A DNA stretch of 6,137 bases from Lachnospiraceae bacterium (GCA_022790905.1 JAAVYC010000118.1:1-6137); one strand, 5' to 3'. Positions 1 to 6,045 are shown, counted from the first letter of the stretch. A program made the numbers and translations. Notes: generated by a model not told the origin, from the sequence alone.

Positions 1-47
1 CGTATCTAGCTTGGAAGGCTAGTGTTCTACCATTGAACTACACCCGC
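1..47 (-). tRNA. tRNA-Gly(TCC), 3' part missing (window edge)
   Basis: On the minus strand the first 47 bases of a glycine tRNA are present: acceptor 5' strand GCGGGTG, D-stem GTTC/GAAC, a 7-base D loop, anticodon stem CTAGC/GCTAG and loop CTTCCAA with anticodon TCC (positions 13-15). The sequence stops in the variable loop at the window edge, so the T arm and acceptor 3' strand are not visible. It decodes GGA/GGG and probably other GGN codons by wobble. It lies 4 bases downstream of tRNA-Pro and is probably co-transcribed with it from the promoter at 170-198. Confidence 0.95.
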
Positions 48-51
48 ACAG

Positions 52-126
52 TCGGGGTGACAGGATTCGAACCTGCGGCCTCCTGGTCCCAAACCAGGCG
101 CTCTAGCCAAGCTGAGCCACACCCCG
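52..126 (-). tRNA. tRNA-Pro(TGG)
   Basis: A complete cloverleaf is seen on the minus strand: acceptor CGGGGTG/CACCCCG, D-stem GCTC/GAGC with a 10-base loop, anticodon stem CCTGG/CCAGG with loop TTTGGGA (anticodon TGG, positions 89-91), a 5-base variable loop, T-stem GCAGG/CCTGT (one G-T pair) with loop TTCGAAT, and discriminator A at 52. The length is 75 bases. The 3' CCA is not encoded (the next bases are CTG), so the CCA-adding enzyme must complete it. It decodes CCN proline codons. It is the first gene of at least a two-tRNA transcript. Confidence 0.97.
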
Positions 127-169
127 CGTCTTATTTCTATTCAACTCGTCCACTCGTGACGCAAGACAT

Positions 170-198
170 ATTATATTATAAGAAATTCAAAATGTCAA
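170..198 (-). promoter_or_regulatory. Consensus sigma-A promoter for the tRNA-Pro/tRNA-Gly transcript
   Basis: On the minus strand, TTGACA (193-198) is followed after exactly 17 bases by TATAAT (170-175), a six-of-six match in both hexamers. A second overlapping TATAAT lies at 175-180, but its spacing (12) is wrong. Transcription would start near 162, about 36 bases before tRNA-Pro. Such full-consensus promoters are usual for stable RNA genes. The promoter lies 35 bases beyond the stop codon of the phosphoesterase gene at 234. Confidence 0.92.
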
Positions 199-233
199 CT
201 ATCTTTTCACATTTTTTTCATATTCTTCCATAA

Positions 234-713
234 TTATAAATAATGAATCGTAAAATGGACCTCTCCTTCCCTGTCAATCTCCATCATGACAAAAGACGGC
301 TTTCTTTCCGGCTGCCGCGGATAGGCAATACTCCCCGGATTAATTAATGTGACCCCCTTATCATATTCAATCAATGGCCTGTGCGTATGCCCAAACATCG
401 CGATATCCATTCCGCGCCCATAGGCCTCTTTTCGCAAATTCTCCAACCCCGCATTGACACAGTAATAATGTCCATGCGTGATCAAAGCTTTATACTTCCC
501 AATTTTAATCTCCTTTTCTTTTTCCAGCATAGAAAAAAAATCATTATTTCCGGAGACAATTTCCATGGGACATTCCGTCATCTCCGCAATATAATCTTCA
601 CGTCCTTCCGCATCCCCCAAATGAATCAGCAAATCTATTTTCCCCATTTTTCTCAACGCCATTCTCAGATTCTCATGACGCCTGTGAGTATCGCTCACAA
701 TCATTACCCTCAT
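234..713 (-). CDS. yfcE: YfcE/MJ0936-family metallophosphoesterase
   Basis: A 159-residue cytoplasmic phosphodiesterase of the calcineurin-like superfamily. The metal-binding motifs are in order: DTH (D8, H10), GD (G33, D34), GNND (N56), THGH (H80, H82) and GHTHRP (H109, H111), followed by the NPGS turn (125-128) typical of this family. Family members hydrolyse model phosphodiesters with two divalent metals (often Mn); the natural substrate is not settled. Length is close to family members of about 160-185 residues. The start at 713 has a GGAG site at 719-722 with a short 5-base gap. It follows rdgB by 18 bases; the same neighbour pair (ysnA-ysnB) occurs in Bacillus subtilis, so a housekeeping link is likely. 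It is the last gene of the operon; no convincing terminator hairpin follows its stop codon. Confidence 0.93.
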   Translation of the reverse strand: MRVMIVSDTHRRHENLRMALRKMGKIDLLIHLGDAEGREDYIAEMTECPMEIVSGNNDFFSMLEKEKEIKIGKYKALITHGHYYCVNAGLENLRKEAYGRGMDIAMFGHTHRPLIEYDKGVTLINPGSIAYPRQPERKPSFVMMEIDREGEVHFTIHYL

Positions 714-731
714 ATCTTCTCCATTCTTAAT

Positions 732-1331
732 TTAAAAACCAATACGCTTCAATTCCTCTTTTATCGCCCGCAATGCATTTCCTCTGTGACTGATCTCATT
801 CTTTTTTTCTCTGGATAATTGCGCCGTAGAACACCCATATTCTTCCACATAAAAAATCGGGTCATATCCAAATCCGTTCTCTCCGGCTGCCTTTTCCCCT
901 ATATACCCCTCGATTGTCCCGCGAACAGTCAATACCTCCTTATTTGGCAAAACTGCTGCTACTGCGCAGACAAATCTCGCTGTTCTTTTCGCTTTCTCCA
1001 CACCGTCAAGTCTTCTTAAAAGTTCTGCACATTTCACTTCATAGGACGTATCCTCTCCCATATATCTCGCCGAATAGATCCCCGGTTCCTTATTCAAATA
1101 ATCTATTTCCAGACCGGAATCATCCGCTAGCACGATATCGTCTGTATATTGTGCGATTGCTTTTGCCTTAATCGCGGCATTTTCCTCAAAAGTTTTTCCA
1201 TCCTCCACAATATCTATCTCAATTCCTGCTTCTTTCATAGATAAAATCTCTACTTCCATATCCTGCATAATTTCCCGGATCTCTCTCATTTTATTTGCAT
1301 TCCCCGTTGCAAAAACAATTCTCTTTTTCAT
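732..1331 (-). CDS. rdgB: XTP/dITP diphosphatase (RdgB/HAM1 family)
   Basis: A 199-residue nucleotide-pool sanitising enzyme that hydrolyses non-canonical purine triphosphates (dITP, XTP, ITP) to the monophosphate and pyrophosphate, keeping deaminated bases out of DNA and RNA. Family signatures seen are TGNANK (9-14, phosphate binding), FEENA (48-52), ADDSGL (69-74, with the expected catalytic Asp at 71), SARY (87-90), FGYDPIF (154-160) and SHRGNAL (181-187, base recognition). The length is normal. I chose the start at 1331 rather than the longer frame from 1376: protein homology begins at MKKRIVFATGN, and GAGGAGG (1336-1342) sits 4 bases before this ATG. The site overlaps the amidase stop codon, which suggests coupled translation. 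Confidence 0.96.
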   Translation of the reverse strand: MKKRIVFATGNANKMREIREIMQDMEVEILSMKEAGIEIDIVEDGKTFEENAAIKAKAIAQYTDDIVLADDSGLEIDYLNKEPGIYSARYMGEDTSYEVKCAELLRRLDGVEKAKRTARFVCAVAAVLPNKEVLTVRGTIEGYIGEKAAGENGFGYDPIFYVEEYGCSTAQLSREKKNEISHRGNALRAIKEELKRIGF

Positions 1332-1341
1332 AATACCTCCT

Positions 1342-2391
1342 CTAGTATCCCTCATCAAACGCGCGCAAAATTGCATAATAAATACCTTTTGCCACTTTTT
1401 TTTGATATTCTTTTGAGTTTAATTTTTCCAGCTCCTGTGAATTTGTCATAAATCCTACTTCAATCAGTGCCACCGGAACTTTACTATCTCTTATAATAAA
1501 AATATTATTTCCTTTCACCAAGCCCTTTTTTTCACTTCCGCAGGCGGCTGACACTTCCTCTAGACAGATCTCCGCAAAATCTTTTGATTCCCGATCCTCT
1601 TTTTCCTCGTCGTACATCACCTGTGTTCCCTGGATCTTTGCATGTTTGGCCCCTGTCATAGAGTTGTTGTGAATACTGATAAACAGATCTGCCTCCGCTC
1701 TATTCGCAAGCTCAACTCTCTGCGCAAGAGAAGGATTACTGTCATCTAATCTCGTATAATATACGCCAATTTTCCCATTTTTTTCTAAAATCTTTTTTAA
1801 TTCTTTTACAATATTGAGGTCAATATCTTTTTCATAGATGCCCTGTTGGGTTGCCCCCGGCATACCGCCCCCATGTCCGGCATCGATTACGACTATTTTA
1901 TCATAAATCTCGTGGGGTGAGGTGAAATCCAGATAAAGATATTTCCCCGAACACGTCTTATCCGCCTCTAGTACTTTGTCTAACACAATATCAATGACAG
2001 CCTCTTTCCCAGCATAATCTGTCATCACATCGCTAATATTCCTACTGCTCCCCACAAGCGGCGTCCCACGTAAAAATTCCGGTTTTTCCGTCGGGATAAT
2101 CAATTCTACTGTCCTTGTCAGATAATTCTGTTTTACCTCCACTTCCTTTGCATCACAGTCTTCCGGAAGTTCTAAGCGCAGCTGCTGTGGAAAATTGATT
2201 TTCGTCTCATCTGTATTAATCGCACTGAGACCAACTCTCTCGCCACCTGCAAGCAATAACTCTTTAAATTCCTCCACACCAAACTCCAGGGAAATACCAT
2301 GGAACTTTGGCAAATAAAAAAACGCTACACCAGCAATAATTGCAAGGATAATACAAAAGCACGCAGAGATCTTTAGTACTCTTTCCTGCAT
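1342..2391 (-). CDS. Membrane-anchored N-acetylmuramoyl-L-alanine amidase (Amidase_3)
   Basis: A 349-residue zinc amidase that cleaves the bond between N-acetylmuramic acid and L-Ala of the peptidoglycan stem peptide. One hydrophobic helix (about 7-27) after a short basic start should anchor it with the rest outside the membrane. Residues about 35-160 form a region predicted beta-rich; it resembles AMIN-like wall-binding domains only loosely. The catalytic domain runs from about 165 to 345: IDAGHGG (Zn ligand H173), YEKD (E187), SIHNNS (H241) and LIEVGFMTN (catalytic E311), with TRLDD and QRVELAN between. All key residues are present. The start has AGGAGG at 2397-2402, overlapping the protease stop codon. 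The family includes CwlD and AmiC, which act in spore cortex maturation and cell separation. Which role applies here cannot be told from sequence. Confidence 0.93.
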   Translation of the reverse strand: MQERVLKISACFCIILAIIAGVAFFYLPKFHGISLEFGVEEFKELLLAGGERVGLSAINTDETKINFPQQLRLELPEDCDAKEVEVKQNYLTRTVELIIPTEKPEFLRGTPLVGSSRNISDVMTDYAGKEAVIDIVLDKVLEADKTCSGKYLYLDFTSPHEIYDKIVVIDAGHGGGMPGATQQGIYEKDIDLNIVKELKKILEKNGKIGVYYTRLDDSNPSLAQRVELANRAEADLFISIHNNSMTGAKHAKIQGTQVMYDEEKEDRESKDFAEICLEEVSAACGSEKKGLVKGNNIFIIRDSKVPVALIEVGFMTNSQELEKLNSKEYQKKVAKGIYYAILRAFDEGY

Positions 2392-2400
2392 AATTTCCTC

Positions 2401-4068
2401 CTATTGTCCCGTATACGCTTTGATACAGAGATTGCATTCCTGTTTTTTCTCCACATTTTCCCATTCTCTTCCATCCACACTGATATAGCCCTCTCCGTCC
2501 GATAAGTCCACATTCGCAGTATTCACATCTGCCCGGTATTCGATCGCCATTGGATGCACTGCATTCTTTGTACTCAAATAGATCACGACAGCAAACTTCT
2601 CATTTGCTTTTACCGCAATCTCTTTTTCAAAAGGAATCGTATAATAGCCGGCGTTATCCAATTTTCCTTCTGCCACTAATTCTTTTTTTTCAAGCGATTC
2701 CACCCCCTGAAAATCTTTTACAGCATAAATACGATAGGATGTATCTTTTCCAGTTGCATAGAAACCAGCCGCTTGAAGCTTTTCATTTTGTTTCGCCTTA
2801 AAAATATTGGCACCATAGATTGCCTCTCCATTGTATCCAAGCTGTCCAACCCAGCCGCATAAATCCGACTGATAAATGCGCTCATAATTATCTGGACTCT
2901 CCACTCCTGTATACACAACATTGTGTACACCGATGTTTGTATCGTGATAGGAAATATAAAAGACTCCCTCATCTCCGAATCCGCCTCCCCAGCTATTTTG
3001 ACAGATGAAAGCTCCGTCTCCTTCCAATTTCATCGGAAAATTTTCTCTGGAGTAGTGGTCATCCCATCCAATAATCATGACATCGTGATTCGGTCTCTCT
3101 GTTCCGATATAGCAGTAGGAATTTTTCTCTTCATTATAGAACGGTGAATGACTCTCAGAACTGCGAAGTGAACTGTAAATGGAGGTCTGAACTCCCCCAT
3201 ATTTAAAAACCGCTTCTTTTATTTTTTCAAAATCTTTTCCTTCGATCACTTGAATTTCTTGTACGTGCTTTACTGGTTCCAATCCATCTGGAGACTCTCT
3301 ATCACCATACGGATCATCCGCCTCATAGACCGGTCCCTGCCACGCAGTCAAATATGCCATACCCATGGTATATTCACCGCCATCATTCTGTCCTCTGCGA
3401 AAACTATTTTTTAGCGTCATATGATCTACAGAAAATTGCAAATGTTCCTCTGGCAAAATAGAAGTCTCTAGTGCACCCACTGCCGCCGATGCCCAGCAAG
3501 TACCGAGGCTTCCCTGATTTTTTACCGGCGTTGTACGCCCTTTATCTCTCAGATCATATTTGGCAGGATAAATCGATGTCATACCAGAAATGTCTGTTGC
3601 CGTCGCTGTATTATTTTCCGCATTCCAATGATAATCATAGGCAAGAGATTTCGATAATTTAGAGGCTGAAACATAATATTGTTCCTCTTTTTTTACAAGA
3701 TCTTCCTCTTTTACAGAAAAATCCGCACTCTCCTCATATTTTTCTACGACGAGTCTCTCTTTCTCATAGAGACCCGCACTGCAATTAAAACTGTCGCGTA
3801 TCAGAGAAACCGGCACCATTACATCCAGGTTTTCGTCCATATAAATGCCCGTATTCCCATTACTGTATACTCGGTTGTCCACAACTAAGGCAAGCGAGCT
3901 CTCATTGACACTCTCTGCGATCAACGGATTCCAGATTGCACTCTCAATTTGAGCACCCCGAAATGATTCCACACGTTCATTTCCAGTACCTATCCTATTG
4001 AATTTTATAAACATCGTCAGTAACAGTATCACTGTCACACAAATATATCGTTTCGAATAATATTTCAA
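2401..4068 (-). CDS. Exported papain-like (C1A) cysteine protease with stalk-like and lectin-like domains
   Basis: A 555-residue protein. A basic start (KYYSKRY) and a hydrophobic segment (about 8-22) form a signal or anchor; no clear signal-peptidase site follows. Residues about 56-160 resemble a copper-amine-oxidase-like stalk domain (VPVSLIRDSF, then a LVVEK strand). The C1A core runs about 167-387: Q185 (oxyanion hole) and C191 in NQGSLGTCWAS, H328 in NHDVMIIGWDD, N358 in QNSWGGGFGDEG. All catalytic residues are intact. Residues about 397-510 match the lectin-like domain that often follows clostridial C1A proteases. No I29 inhibitor propeptide is seen. The start is TTG at 4066-4068, supported by GAGG at 4076-4079 with a 7-base gap; no in-frame ATG lies before residue 19. 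The TTG overlaps the methyltransferase stop (TTGA). Substrate is unknown; cell-surface or spore-coat proteins, or matrix peptides, are possible. Confidence 0.9.
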   Translation of the reverse strand: MKYYSKRYICVTVILLLTMFIKFNRIGTGNERVESFRGAQIESAIWNPLIAESVNESSLALVVDNRVYSNGNTGIYMDENLDVMVPVSLIRDSFNCSAGLYEKERLVVEKYEESADFSVKEEDLVKKEEQYYVSASKLSKSLAYDYHWNAENNTATATDISGMTSIYPAKYDLRDKGRTTPVKNQGSLGTCWASAAVGALETSILPEEHLQFSVDHMTLKNSFRRGQNDGGEYTMGMAYLTAWQGPVYEADDPYGDRESPDGLEPVKHVQEIQVIEGKDFEKIKEAVFKYGGVQTSIYSSLRSSESHSPFYNEEKNSYCYIGTERPNHDVMIIGWDDHYSRENFPMKLEGDGAFICQNSWGGGFGDEGVFYISYHDTNIGVHNVVYTGVESPDNYERIYQSDLCGWVGQLGYNGEAIYGANIFKAKQNEKLQAAGFYATGKDTSYRIYAVKDFQGVESLEKKELVAEGKLDNAGYYTIPFEKEIAVKANEKFAVVIYLSTKNAVHPMAIEYRADVNTANVDLSDGEGYISVDGREWENVEKKQECNLCIKAYTGQ

Positions 4069-5228
4069 TGTATTTCCTCACTACTTTTTCGTCTTGGAGG
4101 CTTCGGTCCCAAAAACTGATAAAAATATGTTTTTAACATTCCGTTATATATCTTTCTATTTTTGTCTGCCTTTCTTCCAATATGTTGCTGTGCCTGCTCA
4201 TAACTTGTGATTAGAAACATAGACCAGGAATCCAATCCTCTGTAAGTCTCTCCAATCTGTCGATAGAGTTCCGGCAAAGCTTCCTTTTCTTCTAAACGCT
4301 CACCATATGGCGGGTTAGATATGATAAAGCCATATTTTTTCGGATGATGCATCTGGCTGAGTTCTCTTTGTTGGAAATGAATCAAATGATCCACTCCCGC
4401 CCTCTTTGCATTTTCTCTTGCTGCTTTTACAATCTCTCCATCTATATCATATCCCTGAATATCCACTTTCATGTCTGTATTTACCATTTCATTGGCCTCT
4501 TCGATTACATCATACCAGACTCTTTTGGAAATCAAGTTTGTCCACTGTTCAGACAAAAATTCTCGGTTTAATCCCGGCGCTATATTTGCTGCCATCATTG
4601 CCGCCTCAATTGGAAACGTTCCGCTTCCACAAAACGGATCCACCAAAATTCGATCCCGATGCCACGGTGTGAGCATAATCAATGCGGCAGCTAAAGTCTC
4701 TGTAATTGGCGCTTTACTGGTCATCGTTCGATATCCGCGTCTGTGAAGAGACTCCCCTGTTGTATCTAAGGTCACAGTGACTTCATCCTTCATCAAAAAA
4801 ATCCGAATCGGATATGCTGCTCCGCTCTCGGAAAACCAGTCGACATGATATTTTTGTTTCAATTTCTCTACTATCGCCTTTTTTACAATAGACTGAATAT
4901 CCGAAGGTGAAAAAAGCTTACTTTTGATAGAAGTGGCCTTTGTAACCCAAAACTTTCCGTCCTCAGGTATATAGTTCTCCCACGGAAGCGCTTTGATCCC
5001 CTCAAACAATTCGTCAAATGTCACCGCACGAAATCGTCCAATCTCTAACAGTACCCGTTCCGCCGTTCTCAAAAAAACATTCGCACGGCAGATTCCTTCC
5101 GCATCTGCCTCGAAAGTCACTCTGCCGTCTTCTACTTTTGTGATTTCATATCCCAAATCATAAATTTCTCTTTTACACACTGCCTCTAATCCAAAATGGC
5201 AAGGTGCTGTCAATCGATAATTTTCCAT
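4065..5228 (-). CDS. THUMP-domain class I SAM-dependent RNA methyltransferase (YpsC/RlmL-N family)
   Basis: A 387-residue protein that should methylate a guanine in 23S rRNA at the exocyclic N2, by relation to the N-terminal half of E. coli RlmL (m2G2445) and to B. subtilis YpsC. The N-terminal region (1-65) and THUMP domain (to about 155) bind RNA. LHRRGYR (161-167) and APITETLAAAL (173-183) precede the Rossmann methylase with SAM motif I DPFCGSGTFPIEAA (197-210), an acidic strand-end D261 and the catalytic motif NPPYGERL (305-312). Length fits the single-methylase Firmicute form; the second methylase half of RlmL is absent. The ATG at 5228 has only a weak purine site (GAGAAC). A sigma-A promoter lies 40-68 bases upstream, making this the first gene of the five-gene operon. 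Exact target base is inferred from family only. Confidence 0.92.
   Translation of the reverse strand: MENYRLTAPCHFGLEAVCKREIYDLGYEITKVEDGRVTFEADAEGICRANVFLRTAERVLLEIGRFRAVTFDELFEGIKALPWENYIPEDGKFWVTKATSIKSKLFSPSDIQSIVKKAIVEKLKQKYHVDWFSESGAAYPIRIFLMKDEVTVTLDTTGESLHRRGYRTMTSKAPITETLAAALIMLTPWHRDRILVDPFCGSGTFPIEAAMMAANIAPGLNREFLSEQWTNLISKRVWYDVIEEANEMVNTDMKVDIQGYDIDGEIVKAARENAKRAGVDHLIHFQQRELSQMHHPKKYGFIISNPPYGERLEEKEALPELYRQIGETYRGLDSWSMFLITSYEQAQQHIGRKADKNRKIYNGMLKTYFYQFLGPKPPRRKSSEEIH
4066..4079 (-). promoter_or_regulatory. Ribosome site and TTG start overlapping the upstream stop codon
   Basis: The protease start codon is TTG (4066-4068). Its GAGG site (4076-4079) lies inside the last codons of the methyltransferase (GAG GAA ATA CAT TGA), and the TGA stop (4065-4067) shares bases with the TTG. 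This is a stop-restart arrangement that usually couples translation of the second gene to the first, at reduced efficiency because of the non-ATG start. Confidence 0.8.
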
Positions 5229-5267
5229 CTTTGTTCTCTTTCTAACATACTCTGATAATCTACTAAT

Positions 5268-5296
5268 ATACTATCTGTTCATTTTTCCGCTGTCAA
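5268..5296 (-). promoter_or_regulatory. Sigma-A promoter of the methyltransferase-protease-amidase-rdgB-yfcE operon
   Basis: On the minus strand, a perfect TTGACA (5291-5296) is followed after 17 bases by TAGTAT (5268-5273, four of six). An alternative TATATT (5265-5270) fits better by sequence but at 20 bases. The predicted start is near 5260, giving a 5' leader of about 30 bases before the ATG at 5228. It lies in the 96-base gap after the rhodanese gene, which has no clear terminator, so some readthrough from rhodanese is possible. Confidence 0.75.
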
Positions 5297-5324
5297 TCTT
5301 TTTTCTTCTCAGATGGTAGAATCC

Positions 5325-5636
5325 TCAGTCTAAGTTACGCTCTTGAATTGCCCGAATTCCTCCTACAAGAGTACAGACTGAATATCCTTTTTGTAAAAGC
5401 TGTTTTGCTGCCATCATACTCAGACTTCCCCTCTCGCAATACAGAACATATGTCTTCTCTCTGTCCAGACGCTTTTCCCATAACTCCATATCATCATATG
5501 GGAAATTTTTTGCTCCTGCAATATGATATAATTCATAATCTTCCTTATCTCTGACATCAATAAATAGAACATCCTCACGATTTTGAAAATTCTGTATATC
5601 TTTTACGCCAATTGTTCTTATTTCTTCGCGCAACAT
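5325..5636 (-). CDS. Single-domain rhodanese-like sulfurtransferase
   Basis: A 103-residue cytoplasmic protein covering exactly one rhodanese fold. Visible signatures are FIDVRDKEDYELYHIAGAKN (25-44, the CH2A-type motif with VRD and HI-GA-N), the active-site loop CERGSLS (67-73) with C67 as persulfide carrier, and LVGGI (90-94) near the end. The family moves sulfane sulfur between thiols; small single-domain members have varied partners and none is shown by the neighbours. The ATG at 5636 has GGAGGGG upstream with a 10-12 base gap. The gene lies between the terminator of the small Asn-rich gene and the operon promoter; I see no convincing promoter of its own, so it may depend on readthrough or on a weak promoter not recognised. 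Confidence 0.92.
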   Translation of the reverse strand: MLREEIRTIGVKDIQNFQNREDVLFIDVRDKEDYELYHIAGAKNFPYDDMELWEKRLDREKTYVLYCERGSLSMMAAKQLLQKGYSVCTLVGGIRAIQERNLD

Positions 5637-5663
5637 GTATTGATTTCCCCTCCCTTTATATAG

Positions 5664-5698
5664 AAAAACAGATTACAAAGATTTCTTTGTAATCTGTT
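5664..5698 (-). terminator. Intrinsic terminator of the small Asn-rich gene
   Basis: A perfect inverted repeat AACAGATTACAAAG / CTTTGTAATCTGTT (arms 5667-5680 and 5685-5698) has a loop of only four bases. On the minus strand the stem is followed by TTTTTC, so the hairpin ends transcripts coming from 5743-5928. On the plus strand the following bases (CTTACTTTA) make a poor T tract, so it is mainly one-directional. The stem is AT-rich but long. Confidence 0.85.
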
Positions 5699-5742
5699 CT
5701 TACTTTATACTATTCCGTTTTTCTTAGATTGGTGCAAACAGC

Positions 5743-5928
5743 TTATCTACAATCACTTGCATCATTAGAAGCATTGGAAGCGTTAGAAGCGTTGGTAGAT
5801 TTGTTCTGTGCCTTATTACTAGCCTTATTCTTTCCATTGCTTGCGGAATTTGTACTATTCGTACCCTGAGAATTAGATGCATTCGATGCATTTGTTCCTC
5901 TGTTTGTGTTTTCAGCATTCTTTGCCAT
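5743..5928 (-). CDS. Small Asn/Ser/Ala-rich protein, candidate forespore (SASP-like) protein
   Basis: A 61-residue protein of unrecognised family. Composition is extreme: 16 Asn, 12 Ser and 11 Ala (64 percent together), with 5 Thr, 5 Lys and 2 Arg, and no Leu, Ile, Val, Pro, His or aromatic residue. Asn recurs every three to five residues, with NAS triplets at 13-18 and 46-54. It ends DCR, with a single Cys next to last. Net charge is about +4, so it should be small, basic, soluble and disordered. The gene is real by context: AAGGAGGT lies 9 bases before the ATG, a sigma-G-like promoter is upstream and a strong terminator follows. Composition recalls gamma-type small acid-soluble spore proteins, but no GPR protease site (EFASE) and no alpha/beta SASP motif is seen. 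Spore function is inference; the alternative is an unrelated low-complexity protein. Confidence 0.8.
   Translation of the reverse strand: MAKNAENTNRGTNASNASNSQGTNSTNSASNGKNKASNKAQNKSTNASNASNASNDASDCR
5764..5790 (-). repeat. Three tandem 9-base units encoding Asn-Ala-Ser repeats
   Basis: Three consecutive 9-mers on the plus strand (attagaagc, attggaagc, gttagaagc) differ by one base from unit to unit and encode Ala-Ser-Asn repeats on the minus strand. A related pair codes NASNAS near 5873-5890 with different codons. This points to growth of the small gene by local duplication. Confidence 0.75.
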
Positions 5929-5937
5929 GATTATTTT

Positions 5938-5945
5938 ACCTCCTT
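5938..5945 (-). promoter_or_regulatory. Near-perfect Shine-Dalgarno of the small Asn-rich gene
   Basis: AAGGAGGT on the minus strand, with 9 bases to the ATG at 5928. It fixes this start and predicts high translation. The overlapping frame that starts at 5918 has no comparable site, which argues that the Asn-rich frame is the one used. Confidence 0.88.
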
Positions 5946-5954
5946 TGTCACCTT

Positions 5955-5973
5955 GCGTTCCATTATGGAGCGC
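5955..5973 (-). other. Imperfect hairpin in the leader of the small Asn-rich gene
   Basis: In the transcript, GCGCUCCAUAAUGGAACGC can fold with a three-base loop and one C-A mismatch. It sits between the predicted transcription start near 6000 and the Shine-Dalgarno at 5938. An overlapping alternative stem pairs GAGC with GCTC (5968-5971 and 5986-5989). The leader of about 70 bases is longer than needed for initiation. A role in mRNA stability is possible but unproven. Confidence 0.4.
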
Positions 5974-6006
5974 CTACTATAGGGTGCTCATTTTTCATTG
6001 CATATA

Positions 6007-6036
6007 TAGTATCTTTAAAATTCGGACATTTATTCA
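6007..6036 (-). promoter_or_regulatory. Sigma-G-like (forespore) promoter of the small Asn-rich gene
   Basis: On the minus strand TGAATA (6031-6036) is followed after 17 bases by GATACTA (6007-6013). The classical B. subtilis sigma-G consensus is TGAATA, 17-18 bases, CATACTA, so 12 of 13 positions match; the only change is the first base of the -10. I found no good sigma-A pair in this gap. Sigma-F recognises overlapping sequences and cannot be excluded. The predicted start is near 6000, about 70 bases before the ATG. Confidence 0.7.
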
Positions 6037-6045
6037 CATATGTAC

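Noticed and set aside
33..233. A 66-codon plus-strand frame containing GVTGFEPAASWSQTRRSSQ
   Set aside because: It is the antisense translation of tRNA-Pro and the start of tRNA-Gly. This peptide appears in many databases as a false protein over tRNA genes.
381..1171. Several plus-strand frames opposite yfcE and rdgB, and similar frames opposite the protease, methyltransferase and rhodanese
   Set aside because: They lie wholly opposite genes with complete catalytic motifs, have mixed composition rich in Leu, Ser, Pro and His typical of antisense shadows, and lack ribosome sites.
1332..1376. A 15-residue N-terminal extension of RdgB (start at 1376)
   Set aside because: It overlaps the amidase C terminus, does not resemble the family, and a strong GAGGAGG sits right before the ATG at 1331.
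2264..2464. A minus-strand frame spanning the protease-amidase junction
   Set aside because: It overlaps two well-supported genes out of frame and shows no family features.
5305..5336. A possible terminator after rhodanese (CTTAGA pairing with TCTGAG)
   Set aside because: The stem is six pairs with one G-U and a 15-base loop, and it is followed by an A-rich, not T-rich, stretch on the transcribed strand.
5724..5918. A 64-codon minus-strand frame (MLKTQTEEQMHRM...) overlapping the Asn-rich gene
   Set aside because: It is the +1 frame of the same repeats, has no good ribosome site, and the Asn-rich frame has an AAGGAGGT at ideal spacing.
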